DNA from: Enhydrobacter aerosaccus
GTDB taxonomy: Bacteria > Pseudomonadota > Alphaproteobacteria > Reyranellales > Reyranellaceae
DNA length: 64,000 nt
Assembly: GCF_900167455.1 (NCBI RefSeq)
Contig: NZ_FUWJ01000001.1
Span: 1,116,001-1,180,000 of the forward strand
Direction: 5' to 3'
Shown: in pieces, positions 1 to 8,983 of the stretch
Layout: each line of letters starts with the position of its first letter
Position numbering within the stretch: the first letter of the stretch is position 1
Program-made: the position numbers and the translations under genes
The notes under the pieces: generated by a model
What the model was told of the DNA's origin: nothing
The model's input: only the letters and a program-made list of their open reading frames with translations
The model's database searches: none

Positions 1-326
1 ACGCCCTTGCCGCCCTTGAAGGACAGCCAAACCGGGAACATATGGCCGATCACCGCGCCAAGCGCCGCCGCCGCTGCCGCGATCGGTCCGAACACGCCGC
101 AGATCAGGACGGCGCCGAAGCCTTTCAGCGCATCCAGCAGCAGCGTCGCCGCCGCAAGACCCTTTCGCCCGGTCCGCAGCACGTTGGTGGCGCCGATATT
201 GCCGGACCCGACTTTGCGGATGTCTCCCAGACCGGCGGCACGCGTCAGCAGCAGCCCGAAAGGAATCGAGCCCAGCAGATAGCCAAGAGCCGCTGGGACC
301 ACGATATGAAAGGCGTACCACTGCAT
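1..326 (-). CDS. plsY: Glycerol-3-phosphate acyltransferase PlsY (N-terminal part, runs off window)
   Basis: PlsY is a polytopic inner-membrane enzyme that moves an acyl group from acyl-phosphate to glycerol-3-phosphate, the first step of phospholipid synthesis. The visible 108 residues begin MQWYAFHIV, include a first membrane segment ending [10 protein letters not shown], the conserved loop [15 protein letters not shown] (about residues 39-53), a second hydrophobic stretch and the start of the [15 protein letters not shown] motif, all typical of the family. The reading frame is open at the left edge, so the C-terminal half lies outside the window. The ATG at 324-326 lies 8 bases after the stop of the upstream secreted-protein gene, suggesting co-transcription. 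Identification is secure; only the 3' end is missing. Confidence 0.93.
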   Translation of the reverse strand, partial: MQWYAFHIVVPAALGYLLGSIPFGLLLTRAAGLGDIRKVGSGNIGATNVLRTGRKGLAAATLLLDALKGFGAVLICGVFGPIAAAAAALGAVIGHMFPVWLSFKGGKG

Positions 327-334
327 CGAAAGCG

Positions 335-1135
335 TCAGGGGCTCAGCGCGCGGCAGTTCACCGAATCGACATAGGCTGTCGTGGGCGGCCCGTACAGCTC
401 GGTCGAGATCTGCTCACCGGGCGCCAGTGGTGTCGGGCCGAAATAGGCTTCGCCGACCGATCGCCCGGCATTCCGGAAGGTGCACTGGATCTGGGTATCC
501 ACCGTCTTCGGCGTGTTCGACGTGATCGAGATCGACACCTGCCAATGGCGCGAGTTGCCGTAGGTCAGATTGCTGGCGCTCAGGGTGATCAGCGGCATCT
601 GCTGCGACGAGTAGGGGATCGGCCGCGGGCCCGTACGGCGAATTGTCGGCTGCGGCGGCGGCCCGATCGGACCTCCCGAGCCGGCGCTCGCGGTGGGATC
701 GAAAGCGCGATCCGGATCCGGCGATGTCGGAGCCGGTTGCATCTGCGAGCCGCCGAGGGTGGCGACACCGCCGCCCGGTACCGTTAGCGGCGGCGGCGAA
801 AGCGGCGTACCGCTGATGCCTGAACCTCCCGTCGTCGGCTCCGGCGTCGAGGGAGCAGGTGGCGGGGCGAGCGGTTGCGGTGCCGGCGGCCGGCTGGTGG
901 CGAGCGGTGTCGGCTGCGGCGCAGAAGGTGCCGGTGTCGAGACGTCTCCCACCTGCGTCTGCACCTTGTCGTAGCAGGCAAGCCGCTGCTGGCTGTCGCC
1001 GATCTCGGAACAGATCTGGATATGCCGCGTCAGCTCATCGAGCAGGTCTTCCCGGGAGCGGCCGGATTGGGCATGGCCAGTGCTGGCGACGGCGAGCAGC
1101 GCGCCGCCAAGAAGGAGGGAATGTCGGTGCATCAT
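335..1135 (-). CDS. Secreted protein with proline-rich linker, function unknown
   Basis: The 266-residue product starts [11 protein letters not shown] and has a clear Sec signal peptide ending GHA|QSG near residue 23. I chose the start at the double ATG (1130-1135), because an upstream frame extension would bury the signal peptide. The mature N-terminus carries a C-x(14)-C helix with RLACYDKV, a small motif seen in many proteobacterial secreted proteins. Residues of about 65-150 are a low-complexity Pro/Ala/Thr/Gly linker. The C-terminal ~90 residues ([11 protein letters not shown]...) look like a beta-sandwich domain with two cysteines. It precedes plsY by 8 bases. No function can be assigned; a cell-envelope role is only a guess from the signal peptide. 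Confidence 0.7.
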   Translation of the reverse strand: MMHRHSLLLGGALLAVASTGHAQSGRSREDLLDELTRHIQICSEIGDSQQRLACYDKVQTQVGDVSTPAPSAPQPTPLATSRPPAPQPLAPPPAPSTPEPTTGGSGISGTPLSPPPLTVPGGGVATLGGSQMQPAPTSPDPDRAFDPTASAGSGGPIGPPPQPTIRRTGPRPIPYSSQQMPLITLSASNLTYGNSRHWQVSISITSNTPKTVDTQIQCTFRNAGRSVGEAYFGPTPLAPGEQISTELYGPPTTAYVDSVNCRALSP

Positions 1136-1268
1136 TACGGTGCCTTGCTTACGGGAGGCGCGACCATAGCAGACCAAATGGCCGTTTCGAGGCATTTTCA
1201 GTCTGCTTATCGTCGCGCCACCCAACCCAACCCGGCACGGAGGAGCATCCGGCTAAGGAGTGGACCTT

Positions 1269-2030
1269 CTACGGCCGGACGTCTTCGACACGCTCCAGAT
1301 GAACACGCCGGCAGTCCATTTCGTATTCGAGGTCAACCACTGGCGGGCGGTTATAATGCCAGGTGAGACCGTTGCGAAGTACGCCGCGGCGGCCGAGCTC
1401 CGATTCGAGGAACGGATGGATGTCCTGGACGGTGTAGAGCTGGACGGCGGTGGTTCGCTGCCAATCGCCGCCAAAGGCACTCATGCGGCGCTCCATTTCG
1501 TCTAGCACCCACTTCGCCTTTTCAAGCATCCCGTCGGGACTGGTGTCGCCCAGGCGAACCGTGTGGTCGCGATAATTGGCTTTTCCTTCCACCGATTCCC
1601 CGGAGCCGGAAACGACGAACGAAGGCTGCGCCTCGGCTGCGGGCCGCGTAAAGCAGAAGGCGTGGAAGCCGGGCTCGGCGGGCGGCGCGAGCTTGGGGCA
1701 GACGTTGCTGCGGGCGATCGGATTGAAGCCGTCGATGATAATGTCCCACTCGGCCAAGGTCTCGACGTAGGTTTCGTTGAAAGCCTTGAAACCCTGCTCG
1801 CTGAAAGGTGCTGGAGACCGGAGTTCGCAGGCGCAGAATGCATGCAACGGTCGACCCGCCGCCTTCAGGATGTCGGCGATCTTCCTGAATCCCTGTTTCA
1901 TCGGCACGACTTCGCTGAAGCGGACACGTTCAATGGTGAAGCCGGGAAGCGCGGCCACTCCGCACGAATATTGGGACACACCGGGCATGAAGGTGTAGCC
2001 ACCGGCCGTCATATCCACTGTCTTGATCAT
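1269..2030 (-). CDS. CnbZ-like protein (2-aminomuconate deaminase family)
   Basis: This 253-residue soluble protein begins MIKTVDMTAGGYTFMPGVSQYS and contains FTIERVRF, KIADILKAAGRPLHAFCACELRSPAPF and a C-terminal VVDLEYEMDCRR block. From memory these match the family annotated as 2-amino-5-chloromuconate/2-aminomuconate deaminase (CnbZ), which removes ammonia from ring-cleavage products of aminoaromatics. It has no signal peptide. It lies 36 bases downstream of livF on the same strand and so probably belongs to the liv transporter operon, suggesting that it acts on the imported compound. The assignment to the family is moderate; the actual substrate is unknown, and many genomes carry CnbZ-like genes without chloroaromatic pathways. 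Confidence 0.55.
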   Translation of the reverse strand: MIKTVDMTAGGYTFMPGVSQYSCGVAALPGFTIERVRFSEVVPMKQGFRKIADILKAAGRPLHAFCACELRSPAPFSEQGFKAFNETYVETLAEWDIIIDGFNPIARSNVCPKLAPPAEPGFHAFCFTRPAAEAQPSFVVSGSGESVEGKANYRDHTVRLGDTSPDGMLEKAKWVLDEMERRMSAFGGDWQRTTAVQLYTVQDIHPFLESELGRRGVLRNGLTWHYNRPPVVDLEYEMDCRRVHLERVEDVRP

Positions 2031-2066
2031 GTCATCTCTCGTTGCATTGGAAGCGAAGCCGACGCC

Positions 2067-2798
2067 CTAATCGGTGGGAACCCCAAGATAGGCGTCGCGG
2101 ATGATGGGATCGGCCAGGAGTTGGTGGCCCTGGCCGGTCCGCACGATGCGTCCCATGTCCATGACATAGGCCGAATGACAGAGTTCCAGCGCGACGGTGA
2201 CGTCCTGCTCGACGAGGAGGATCGACATGCCTTGGCTGTTCAACTCACGGAGTGCAGCGACGAGCTGTTCGACCAATAGCGGCGACAGGCCGAGTGACAG
2301 TTCGTCGATCATAAGGAGCCGCGGTGCCGCCATCAGGCCACGGCCGATGGCGCACATCTGCTGCTCGCCGCCGGATAGGGTGGCGGCGGCCTGGCCGCGT
2401 CGCTCGCGTAGCTTCGGGAACGTCGAGTAGACCCGATCGAGATCGCGCCTGAGGTCGGCGCGTCTGATGTTGCGCGAATAGGCTCCCATCAGGAGGTTGT
2501 CCTCGACGCTCATGGCGCCGAAGAGTCGCCGTCCCTCGGGGACATGTACGATTCCCTGGGCGATGATTTGCGCCGCGGTGGCGCCGGCGAGATCGACACC
2601 GTCCGTGCGGTAGCGGGTGCATTGCGCCGGGATGAGACCCGACAAGGCGCGCATCAACGTGGTCTTGCCGGCGCCATTGGATCCGATCAGCGCGGTGATT
2701 TCTCCGGCAGGAACGGCCAGATCGATGCCCCACAGGACCTGGATTTCGCCATATCCGGCGCGCAGGTCCTGGACTTCTGCGACGAGGATGTCAGCCAT
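2067..2798 (-). CDS. livF: Liv-type ABC transporter ATPase (LivF)
   Basis: This is one of two cytoplasmic ATPases that power a branched-chain amino acid/amide family importer. The 243-residue protein has Walker A GSNGAGKTTLMRAL (about residues 38-51), the LivF-typical IVHVPEGRRLFGAMSVEDNL, the signature LSGGEQQMCAIGRGLM and Walker B LLMIDELSLGL. The Walker B glutamate is followed by L-S-L rather than the usual P-S-x-G-L, a small deviation from the D-E-P consensus. The start overlaps the livG stop by 8 bases, typical translational coupling. Substrate cannot be told from the ATPase; related systems carry amino acids, amides or aromatic acids. Confidence 0.9.
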   Translation of the reverse strand: MADILVAEVQDLRAGYGEIQVLWGIDLAVPAGEITALIGSNGAGKTTLMRALSGLIPAQCTRYRTDGVDLAGATAAQIIAQGIVHVPEGRRLFGAMSVEDNLLMGAYSRNIRRADLRRDLDRVYSTFPKLRERRGQAAATLSGGEQQMCAIGRGLMAAPRLLMIDELSLGLSPLLVEQLVAALRELNSQGMSILLVEQDVTVALELCHSAYVMDMGRIVRTGQGHQLLADPIIRDAYLGVPTD

Positions 2799-3540
2799 GA
2801 CCGGCGTGCCGCTGTGCGTATTGCTGGCCGAGATAGGCGTCGATTACAGCAGGATTGCGGACTACATTCCGCGGCGCACCGTCGGCAATCAGTTCGCCGT
2901 TGTGCAACACCACGATGCGCGTGCAGACGTTCAATACGACTTTCATGAGGTGCTCGATCATCACGATCGTGAGCCCTCCGGCCGCGAGCTGGCGGATGAG
3001 CGCTGTCGCCTTTTCGACCTCCGCACTGTTCAGTCCGGCATTCACCTCGTCGAGGAACAGGATCTTCGGACTCATCGCCAGCGCCTTGGCAAGTTCCAGG
3101 CGTTTACGCATCGCCAGCGTCAACGTGGCGGCAGGCTGATCCGCCTGCCCGTCGAGGCCGACGAAGGCGAGATGCTGGCGCGCATTCTCGCGCGCCACCT
3201 TCAGGCTTTGGCCAGGCCGCGAGAACAACGCCGCCGTAGCCACGTTGTCGAGAGCGGAGAATTCGGCAAAGGGCTGTACGATCTGGAAGGTGCGGGCGAG
3301 TCCCAGTCGTGCTGCCTGGTACGGCTTCAACCGTGTGATGTCCCGTCCGGCGAAAGTCACGGTGCCGGCGCTTGCTGGCGTCACACCGCAAACCGTGTTG
3401 ACCAAGGTGGTCTTGCCGGCGCCGTTGGGTCCGATCAGACCGACGATCTCGCCGCCGGCGATCTTAAGGTTGACGTCGCGTAGCGCTTGCAGGCCGCTGA
3501 AACGGCGCGACACACCGGCGAGGGTCAGAATCTCAGGCAT
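2791..3540 (-). CDS. livG: Liv-type ABC transporter ATPase (LivG)
   Basis: This is the second ATPase of the importer, 249 residues from ATG 3538-3540 (MPEILTLAGVSRRFSG). Walker A is GPNGAGKTTLVNTV; LARTFQIVQPFAEFSALDNV is the LivG-type Q-loop region; the signature region is unusual, reading LTLAMRKRLELAKALAM instead of LSGGQQR, as is common in LivG (usually LSYGxQRRLE). Walker B is KILFLDEVNAGLN, again with DEV in place of DEP. The start overlaps livM by 8 bases and the end overlaps livF by 8 bases. The altered signature and Walker B are consistent with a diverged subfamily, but the core catalytic residues are present. Confidence 0.9.
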   Translation of the reverse strand: MPEILTLAGVSRRFSGLQALRDVNLKIAGGEIVGLIGPNGAGKTTLVNTVCGVTPASAGTVTFAGRDITRLKPYQAARLGLARTFQIVQPFAEFSALDNVATAALFSRPGQSLKVARENARQHLAFVGLDGQADQPAATLTLAMRKRLELAKALAMSPKILFLDEVNAGLNSAEVEKATALIRQLAAGGLTIVMIEHLMKVVLNVCTRIVVLHNGELIADGAPRNVVRNPAVIDAYLGQQYAQRHAGHG

Positions 3541-4468
3541 GGCCCGTCCCGCGCCGGAAAAGGCGCCCGCGCAAGGAAACGAGTCCGTGCGGCAGGAACA
3601 GCAGCAACAGCACCACCAGCAGGCCAAGCAGGCCGGAATGGATCTGGATGTAGTTGCGCCAGACCACTTCCTCGAGGCCGAGGTAGACCAGCGCCCCGCA
3701 GACGACGCCAACCGGCGAGCCCAGTCCGCCCATCAGCGACATGACGATCGGCTTGACCGAATAAAGAATGTCGAACACGTCGGACGGGTCGATGTAGTGG
3801 ACCCAGACGGCGTAGATGCCGCCAGCGACCCCGACGAAGCAGGCCGACAAGCCGAAGGCGATGCTCTTGTAGAGGGTTGTATTCAAGCCAACCATGTTGG
3901 CCGCTGTCTCATTCTGGCGAATGCAGGCAAGGCCGAAGCCTAGTTTGGAGGCAGATACTGCCACCACCATCGCGGCTGTCAGGGCCAGGGCAATCCACAT
4001 GGCATAGAAGTAGAAGATGGCGTCGCCCAGGATGCTGGCATTCGACGCGAGCGGGATGTTGAGCCCCATGCCACCGCCGGTGAGGTCAGTCGCGTTGTTC
4101 ACGACCTCACGCAGCACTTCCACCAGTGAGAGGCTGGCGATGGCGAAGTAGTGGCCGCGCAGCCGCAGCAGCACCGCCCCCAGGACCGAAGCACCAACGA
4201 GGGAGGCAACGAGAGTCGCCAGAAGCGCGAGCGGTAGCGACGCCCCAAGCGTCATCAGGACGCCGGTCGTATAGGCGCCGAAGCCGAAGAATGCTGCCGT
4301 GGCGAACGAGGGATAACCGAGGAAGCCTCCCACGATGTTCCATGACAGGGCGAAGATGCCGTACATGCAGGCGATCGTGCCGAGTCGCAGCGCGTAGGCG
4401 TCTCCTGCGAGCGGCAGCAGCGCAATGACCGCCAGCAAGGCCACAAGAACGATGCTCGGCCGGATCAT
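3533..4468 (-). CDS. livM: Liv-type ABC transporter permease (LivM)
   Basis: This 311-residue inner-membrane permease starts MIRPSIVLVALLAVIALLPLAG; the ATG at 4466-4468 overlaps the livH stop codon, which fixes the start although the frame extends further upstream. It has about eight to ten hydrophobic segments. NIVGGFLGYPSFATAAFFGFGAY is the N-terminal LivM hallmark, and GLACIRQNETAANMVGLNTTLYKSIAFGLSA is the cytoplasmic EAA-like loop that docks onto the ATPases. The protein pairs with LivH to form the substrate channel. Its role follows from position in the livJHMGF order and from these motifs. Confidence 0.9.
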   Translation of the reverse strand: MIRPSIVLVALLAVIALLPLAGDAYALRLGTIACMYGIFALSWNIVGGFLGYPSFATAAFFGFGAYTTGVLMTLGASLPLALLATLVASLVGASVLGAVLLRLRGHYFAIASLSLVEVLREVVNNATDLTGGGMGLNIPLASNASILGDAIFYFYAMWIALALTAAMVVAVSASKLGFGLACIRQNETAANMVGLNTTLYKSIAFGLSACFVGVAGGIYAVWVHYIDPSDVFDILYSVKPIVMSLMGGLGSPVGVVCGALVYLGLEEVVWRNYIQIHSGLLGLLVVLLLLFLPHGLVSLRGRLFRRGTGHA

Positions 4469-5331
4469 TCGAAGCCTTTCCGACCCAACAGGCCCTGCGG
4501 CCGCACGATCAGGAACGCGATCAGGAGCAGGAAGGACAGGGTCGTGGCATACGAGGGGCCGACAACGACTGCCCCGATGCCTTCGACGAGCGCCAGGGCA
4601 ACGCCTCCGGCTAGTGCGCCCGAAACGCTGCCCAATCCACCCAGCACGCAAACGACGAATGCCTTGCCGAGATAGGCGGAGGAGGTGAGGGGCGAGATCG
4701 GGAAGATCAATGCCATCAGTACGCCAGCGCATCCCGCCAAGGCTGCGCCGAGTCCGAAGGCGATGGCATAGATGGATTTCACGTCGACGCCCATCAGGAC
4801 CGCGGCATCACGATCGAGACGGACCGCGACGACGGCACGACCTACGCGCGAGCGGCGCAACAGCAGGTAAAGAAGCCCGGTGAGCACGAGAGCGAAGGCC
4901 GTTGCGATCACACGGTCGACCGGAACGACCACGCCGCCAATCGACAACGAGCCCAGCGACGGCACCAGGGTGAGCTTCCGGTAGTCGGCCTTGAAGAAGT
5001 AGATCATCGCGTTGTTCAGGATGAGGTCGAGCCCGAACGTCAGGGTGAGTGTGACCAGCACTGGGGCCGTGATCACCCTGTTGAGCAGCAGCCGCTGCAA
5101 CAGATACCCGATGCCGAAGAAGAGGGGTGCGGTGAGCACCAGAACATACCAGGGCAGGATTCCTGTCCACTGGTACAGACCCCAGGCGAGATATGCGCCC
5201 AGCACGATCAGAGAGCCGTGGATGAGGTTGATGACGTTCAGCACGCCCCAGACAAGGGAGAAGCCGATCGCGATGCAAGCATAGAGGCAGCCCAGCACCG
5301 CTGCATTGACGAGGACCTGAGCCGCCAGCAT
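4465..5331 (-). CDS. livH: Liv-type ABC transporter permease (LivH)
   Basis: This 288-residue permease starts MLAAQVLVNAAVLGCLYACIAIGFSLVWGVLNVINLIHGSLIVLGAY, which is the characteristic LivH N-terminus. AAVLMGVDVKSIYAIAFGLGAALAG is the ATPase-docking loop and VVCVLGGLGSVSGALAGG the conserved C-terminal membrane segment. It follows the binding-protein gene by 17 bases and is translationally coupled to livM. Together with LivM it forms the membrane pore of the importer. Confidence 0.91.
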   Translation of the reverse strand: MLAAQVLVNAAVLGCLYACIAIGFSLVWGVLNVINLIHGSLIVLGAYLAWGLYQWTGILPWYVLVLTAPLFFGIGYLLQRLLLNRVITAPVLVTLTLTFGLDLILNNAMIYFFKADYRKLTLVPSLGSLSIGGVVVPVDRVIATAFALVLTGLLYLLLRRSRVGRAVVAVRLDRDAAVLMGVDVKSIYAIAFGLGAALAGCAGVLMALIFPISPLTSSAYLGKAFVVCVLGGLGSVSGALAGGVALALVEGIGAVVVGPSYATTLSFLLLIAFLIVRPQGLLGRKGFE

Positions 5332-5348
5332 TGCGTTGATCGTCGAGC

Positions 5349-6569
5349 TCAGTTCACGCCGAGCTTGAGGTCGCCCTGCTTGATCGCCTGCGGGAACACC
5401 ACGACAGGCTTGCCGCTCTGGATCTGAAACACAGGCGGATCGAGCGAGTTGATCTGCCCGTTCGCCCCGAACTTGACCGGACCGAAGAACGTCACGACAT
5501 CCATCTTGGCAAGCGCGTCGCGTACTTTGTCGCGATCAATCGAACCCGCCTGTTCGATCGCGAGCTGGAATAGGGCTCCGCAGAGCGCCGCCGAAGCCTG
5601 CCCATAGTCCGGTTCGCTGTTGTACTTCTCGCGGAACAGCTTCACGAATTCGGACGTCTTTCCGAAGATGTCCTTGCCATCATACTGCTCGGCCGGATGC
5701 CACCAGGCGGCGCTGCTGACATTCTCGGCGCTCGGCCCCAGGGCGTCGATGAATTCCTGGTAGGCAGGACCGGCGATCATGGTTACCACCGGCGCCTTGA
5801 TCTGCTGGTCGACCATCTGCTTGCGGGCCAGCAACAGGTCGTTGGTGTAGCCGGTGATGAAGATCCATTGCGGCGACAATGACTTGATCTGCGACAGCGT
5901 TGCCGAATGATCAAGCGTGCCAATCGCATATTTGTCGAAGAAGACGACCTCGATGCCGTTTGCCTTGGCGGACTTCTCCATCTCCTGTGCGATTGCCAGC
6001 GGGAAGAGGTCGTTGCGGGCAAGGATCGCCACTTTTTTCACATCAGGCGCTTGAGCCTTGACGATCTTCGTGAGCGGGGTCGTCAACGTGTCGTTGGGCG
6101 TGAAAGTGCCGAACAGGTACTTGTAGCCTTGGTCATAGACCTGAGACGACGACGCGGTGGCAGCCAAGGTGGGTACCTTGTATCTCTCGGAAACGGTGCT
6201 GGCTGCTTTGGCGGCGCCGGAGCCAAAGGCACCAAACAGGAAATTGACGTGATCCTGGGTGATCAGCTGCTCGGTCGCCTGGACAGCGCGTGGCGTATTG
6301 GACTGGTAGTCGACGTAGACGATCTCGACCCTGTACTTCTTGCCGCCGACGGAAATGCCGCCAGCCTTGTTGGCCTGGGCGGCCCACAGATCATAACCTT
6401 GCTTCTGCTTGATCGCCTCGGGTGCCAGTGGACCGGTAATCGGCAACGGCGCTCCGATCCGGATCACATCCTCCGCGGATGCCATGGAGGGCAGACCGCC
6501 AATTGCGCCGATCGCCAATGCAATTGCGCCGAAAGCGACGGCGCGGCGGCTGAGCCGAGAGCGAAACAT
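5349..6569 (-). CDS. Periplasmic substrate-binding protein of Liv-type ABC transporter
   Basis: This 406-residue protein captures the ligand in the periplasm and delivers it to LivHM. The start at ATG 6567-6569 (MFRSRLSRRAVAF) was chosen because a GGAGGGA ribosome site lies 6 bases upstream and the signal peptide (cleavage near SMASA|EDV) begins there. The mature part has VIRIGAPLPITGPLAPEAIKQKQGYDLWAAQANKAGG, the type I periplasmic-binding (Peripla_BP_6) opening, and FLFGAFGSGAAKAASTVSERYKVP, a lobe-1 ligand-site motif. It heads the operon livJ-H-M-G-F and is divergent from a LysR regulator. The ligand is unknown; the downstream CnbZ-like gene hints at an amino-aromatic or related acid. Confidence 0.88.
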   Translation of the reverse strand: MFRSRLSRRAVAFGAIALAIGAIGGLPSMASAEDVIRIGAPLPITGPLAPEAIKQKQGYDLWAAQANKAGGISVGGKKYRVEIVYVDYQSNTPRAVQATEQLITQDHVNFLFGAFGSGAAKAASTVSERYKVPTLAATASSSQVYDQGYKYLFGTFTPNDTLTTPLTKIVKAQAPDVKKVAILARNDLFPLAIAQEMEKSAKANGIEVVFFDKYAIGTLDHSATLSQIKSLSPQWIFITGYTNDLLLARKQMVDQQIKAPVVTMIAGPAYQEFIDALGPSAENVSSAAWWHPAEQYDGKDIFGKTSEFVKLFREKYNSEPDYGQASAALCGALFQLAIEQAGSIDRDKVRDALAKMDVVTFFGPVKFGANGQINSLDPPVFQIQSGKPVVVFPQAIKQGDLKLGVN

Positions 6570-6683
6570 GCAGGATCCCTCCATCCCTATCCAACCCCGA
6601 GGAGTGAGGGTCACAAATAAAGGGCTCGAAAAAAAGCATCGAAATTAGACTGGTCAGATCGAGAAAATAGAATTCGCAGTTTC

Positions 6684-6706
6684 CTTTGCCTCATAATCGT
6701 GCAAAG
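6684..6706. promoter_or_regulatory. Candidate LysR operator dyad between lysR and the liv operon
   Basis: A perfect dyad with arms CTTTGC (6684-6689) and GCAAAG (6701-6706) is separated by exactly 11 bases, 12 bases upstream of the lysR start. LysR-type regulators commonly bind dyads of this geometry (T-N11-A class) and repress themselves while activating the divergent operon. The arms are seen directly; binding is inferred. Confidence 0.45.
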
Positions 6707-6717
6707 TCGAACAAATC

Positions 6718-7632
6718 ATGGCGATCGAATCAGCCGCCCTGCGCTATTTCCGTGTCGTGACAGAATGCGGCTCCATCAAGCAGGCGGCCGCGGCGTTGCG
6801 GATTGCGCCCAGTGCCATCAGCCGGCAGGTCCAGGGGCTGGAGGACGAGCTGTCAGTCAAGCTGTTCAAGCGCGGAGCCCGTGGCATGAGCCTGACTGAT
6901 GTCGGCCACATGCTCTATCGCTACGCTGTCGAGAACCGTCAGCAGCTCGACAGCCTGCGCAGCGGCGTCGGGGAATTCGCCTCCCTTCGGCGAGGGCATG
7001 TAAAGATCGCAACTGTCGAAGGCTTACTCGTGCGCTTCCTGTCCGACTTCGTCGTCGACCTGTCGCGCGATCACCCAGGCATCTCAATTTCCATGACAGC
7101 GGTCGGTTCGCGCGACGTGGCCGACATGGTCGGGCAGAACGATGTCGATCTGGGCCTGGTGTTCGGCCGTGCGCCGCGCCGCGATTTAATCGAATTGGCT
7201 CACATGCGTCAGTCGCTCTGTCTGATCGTGTCGCCACGCCATCGTCTTGCGTCCCGGCGGAGCTGCTCGGTCCGCGAGCTGGCGGGCTTACGCGTGGTCG
7301 TGCCCGATAGCTCCTTCGGCATCCGACAGGAGATCGACAAGGCCTGTGCTCGGGCGCGTGTGCCGCTCGAAGTCCATCATGAGACCAACTCGCTTGCCTT
7401 CGCCCAGGCTGTCGTGGCGAGTTCGCACCTCGGGACGTTCTTGCCTCGCAGCACTGCCCTCCCGCTCATCCAAGCCGGTGCGCTCGTCGCTGTGCCGTTG
7501 CGGGACAAGAGGCTTGAAGCGACCCAGACCACCCTCGTTCAGTCGAGCGTCGCGAGGGCTTCTCCCGCAGCGAAGCTGGTTGCGGACCTGGTCGTGGCGA
7601 GGATGGAAGCGGATGGGCGAGCCGAGGCGTAG
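6718..7632 (+). CDS. LysR-family transcriptional regulator, divergent from liv operon
   Basis: The 304-residue protein has an N-terminal winged helix-turn-helix (LRYFRVVTECGSIKQAAAALRIAPSAISRQVQGLEDELSVKLFKR, about residues 8-53) and a LysR substrate-binding domain from residue 95 (HVKIATVEGLLVRFLSDFV). It is transcribed away from the binding-protein gene, with 148 bases between the two starts, the standard arrangement for a regulator of the neighbouring operon. The inducer is probably the transported compound or a product of the CnbZ-like enzyme. Its stop lies only 4 bases from the pyrC stop on the other strand, marking the boundary of the apparently inserted block. Confidence 0.88.
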   Translation: MAIESAALRYFRVVTECGSIKQAAAALRIAPSAISRQVQGLEDELSVKLFKRGARGMSLTDVGHMLYRYAVENRQQLDSLRSGVGEFASLRRGHVKIATVEGLLVRFLSDFVVDLSRDHPGISISMTAVGSRDVADMVGQNDVDLGLVFGRAPRRDLIELAHMRQSLCLIVSPRHRLASRRSCSVRELAGLRVVVPDSSFGIRQEIDKACARARVPLEVHHETNSLAFAQAVVASSHLGTFLPRSTALPLIQAGALVAVPLRDKRLEATQTTLVQSSVARASPAAKLVADLVVARMEADGRAEA

Positions 7633-7636
7633 CGTG

Positions 7637-8983
7637 TCAGGCCGCCACTGCCGGCACGAAGCGATCGTCGCGGTAGATCGTGCGGCCGCCAACGATGGTG
7701 GCCATCACCTTGCCTTGCACGGGACGTTCGTCGAACGGCGAGTTCTTGGTCTTGCTCCAGAGATCGGTGCGATCGATCTTCCAGGCTAGGCTCGAATCGA
7801 AGATCACGAGGTCGGCAGGTGCTCCCTTGGCGAGCTTCCCGCCCGGCAGGTTGAACAGCCGCGCCGGCGCGCTCGACAGGCGCTGGAAAAGTTGCGGCAG
7901 CGTGAGATGACCGTTGTGCGTCAGCTCGAGCGATACCGGGAGCAGCGTCTCGAGTCCGATCCCGCCCGGCTCGGCCTGGGCGAAGGGGACGCGCTTACTG
8001 TCCTGATCCTGGGGACGATGGTCGGAGACGATTGCGTCGATCACGCCGCTCTTCAGCCCTTCGACGATCGCTTCGCGGTCGGCTTCGCCGCGCAGCGGCG
8101 GCACCAGCTTGCCGAAGGTCCGGTAGTCGCCGACGGCGAGATCGTTCAATGCAAAGTAGGGGGCGGCAGTGTCGCAGGTGATCTTGAGGCCCCGCGCCTT
8201 GGCGGCGGCGATCACCTTCACCGATTCCGCGGTCGATATCTTGGTGAGATGCAGGCGGCCGCCCGTCATCTCGGCAAGTCGGATGTCGCGCTCGACCATC
8301 ATCACTTCGGCCAATGGCGGATTGCCGGAAAGACCAAGCCGCGTCGCCATCAGGCCGCTACTCATATGGCCGCTCGACAAGGTTGGCTCCTGCGGCAGAT
8401 GGACGATCAAGGCGTCGAACGCCTTGGCGTAGTAGAGCGCGCGCCGCATGACCTGGGCGTTGCCGACTGCATGATCGGCGTCGGTGAAGCCCACCGCTCC
8501 GGCCTCCGCCAGCAGGCCAATCTCGGCCAGTTCCTTGCCTTCGAGGCCTACGGTAAGCGCTCCATAGGCATACATGTTGGCCAGCTTGATCTGGCGGGCG
8601 CGGCGCGCGACGAACTCGATCAGCGAGGCGTCATCGAAGGGCGGCTCGGTGTCGGGAAGGAGGACCAGGGAGGTAATGCCACCAACCGCGGCAGCGACGC
8701 CGGCGCTGTCCAGCGTCTCCTTGTGCTCCTCGCCGGGTTCGCCCGTATGCACCCGGGTGTCGACGATGCCGGGCGCGAGATAGAGGCCGCGACAATCGAC
8801 GGACTGGATCCCGTAAGGTGCGCCGGAAGCGAAGAGGTTGGGGCCGAAATCGGCGATCTTGCCATCGCTGATCAGGATGGCGCCGGTATATTCGCTGTCG
8901 GCCGTCGGATCGATGATCCGCGCGTTGATGTAGGCGGTGGAACCGGCGTGCGGCGGTACACCGCGCAGGATGTCGCCGCTCAT
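7637..8983 (-). CDS. pyrC: Dihydroorotase-like protein, probably non-catalytic PyrC'
   Basis: This 448-residue amidohydrolase-fold protein sits directly after pyrB (4-base ATGA overlap). Overall it aligns with class I dihydroorotase ([79 protein letters not shown]), but the metal site is degenerate. The DxHxH motif is D75-T-R77-V-H79, the metal histidine in the usual RYHIAHVST segment is K248, the TPHH segment reads AAPYF, and the DHAPH motif ends in Gln325. H195 and D321 are retained. Such proteins, like Pseudomonas PyrC', are known to act as structural partners of aspartate transcarbamoylase rather than as enzymes. A catalytic dihydroorotase would then be encoded elsewhere. Confidence 0.85.
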   Translation of the reverse strand: MSGDILRGVPPHAGSTAYINARIIDPTADSEYTGAILISDGKIADFGPNLFASGAPYGIQSVDCRGLYLAPGIVDTRVHTGEPGEEHKETLDSAGVAAAVGGITSLVLLPDTEPPFDDASLIEFVARRARQIKLANMYAYGALTVGLEGKELAEIGLLAEAGAVGFTDADHAVGNAQVMRRALYYAKAFDALIVHLPQEPTLSSGHMSSGLMATRLGLSGNPPLAEVMMVERDIRLAEMTGGRLHLTKISTAESVKVIAAAKARGLKITCDTAAPYFALNDLAVGDYRTFGKLVPPLRGEADREAIVEGLKSGVIDAIVSDHRPQDQDSKRVPFAQAEPGGIGLETLLPVSLELTHNGHLTLPQLFQRLSSAPARLFNLPGGKLAKGAPADLVIFDSSLAWKIDRTDLWSKTKNSPFDERPVQGKVMATIVGGRTIYRDDRFVPAVAA

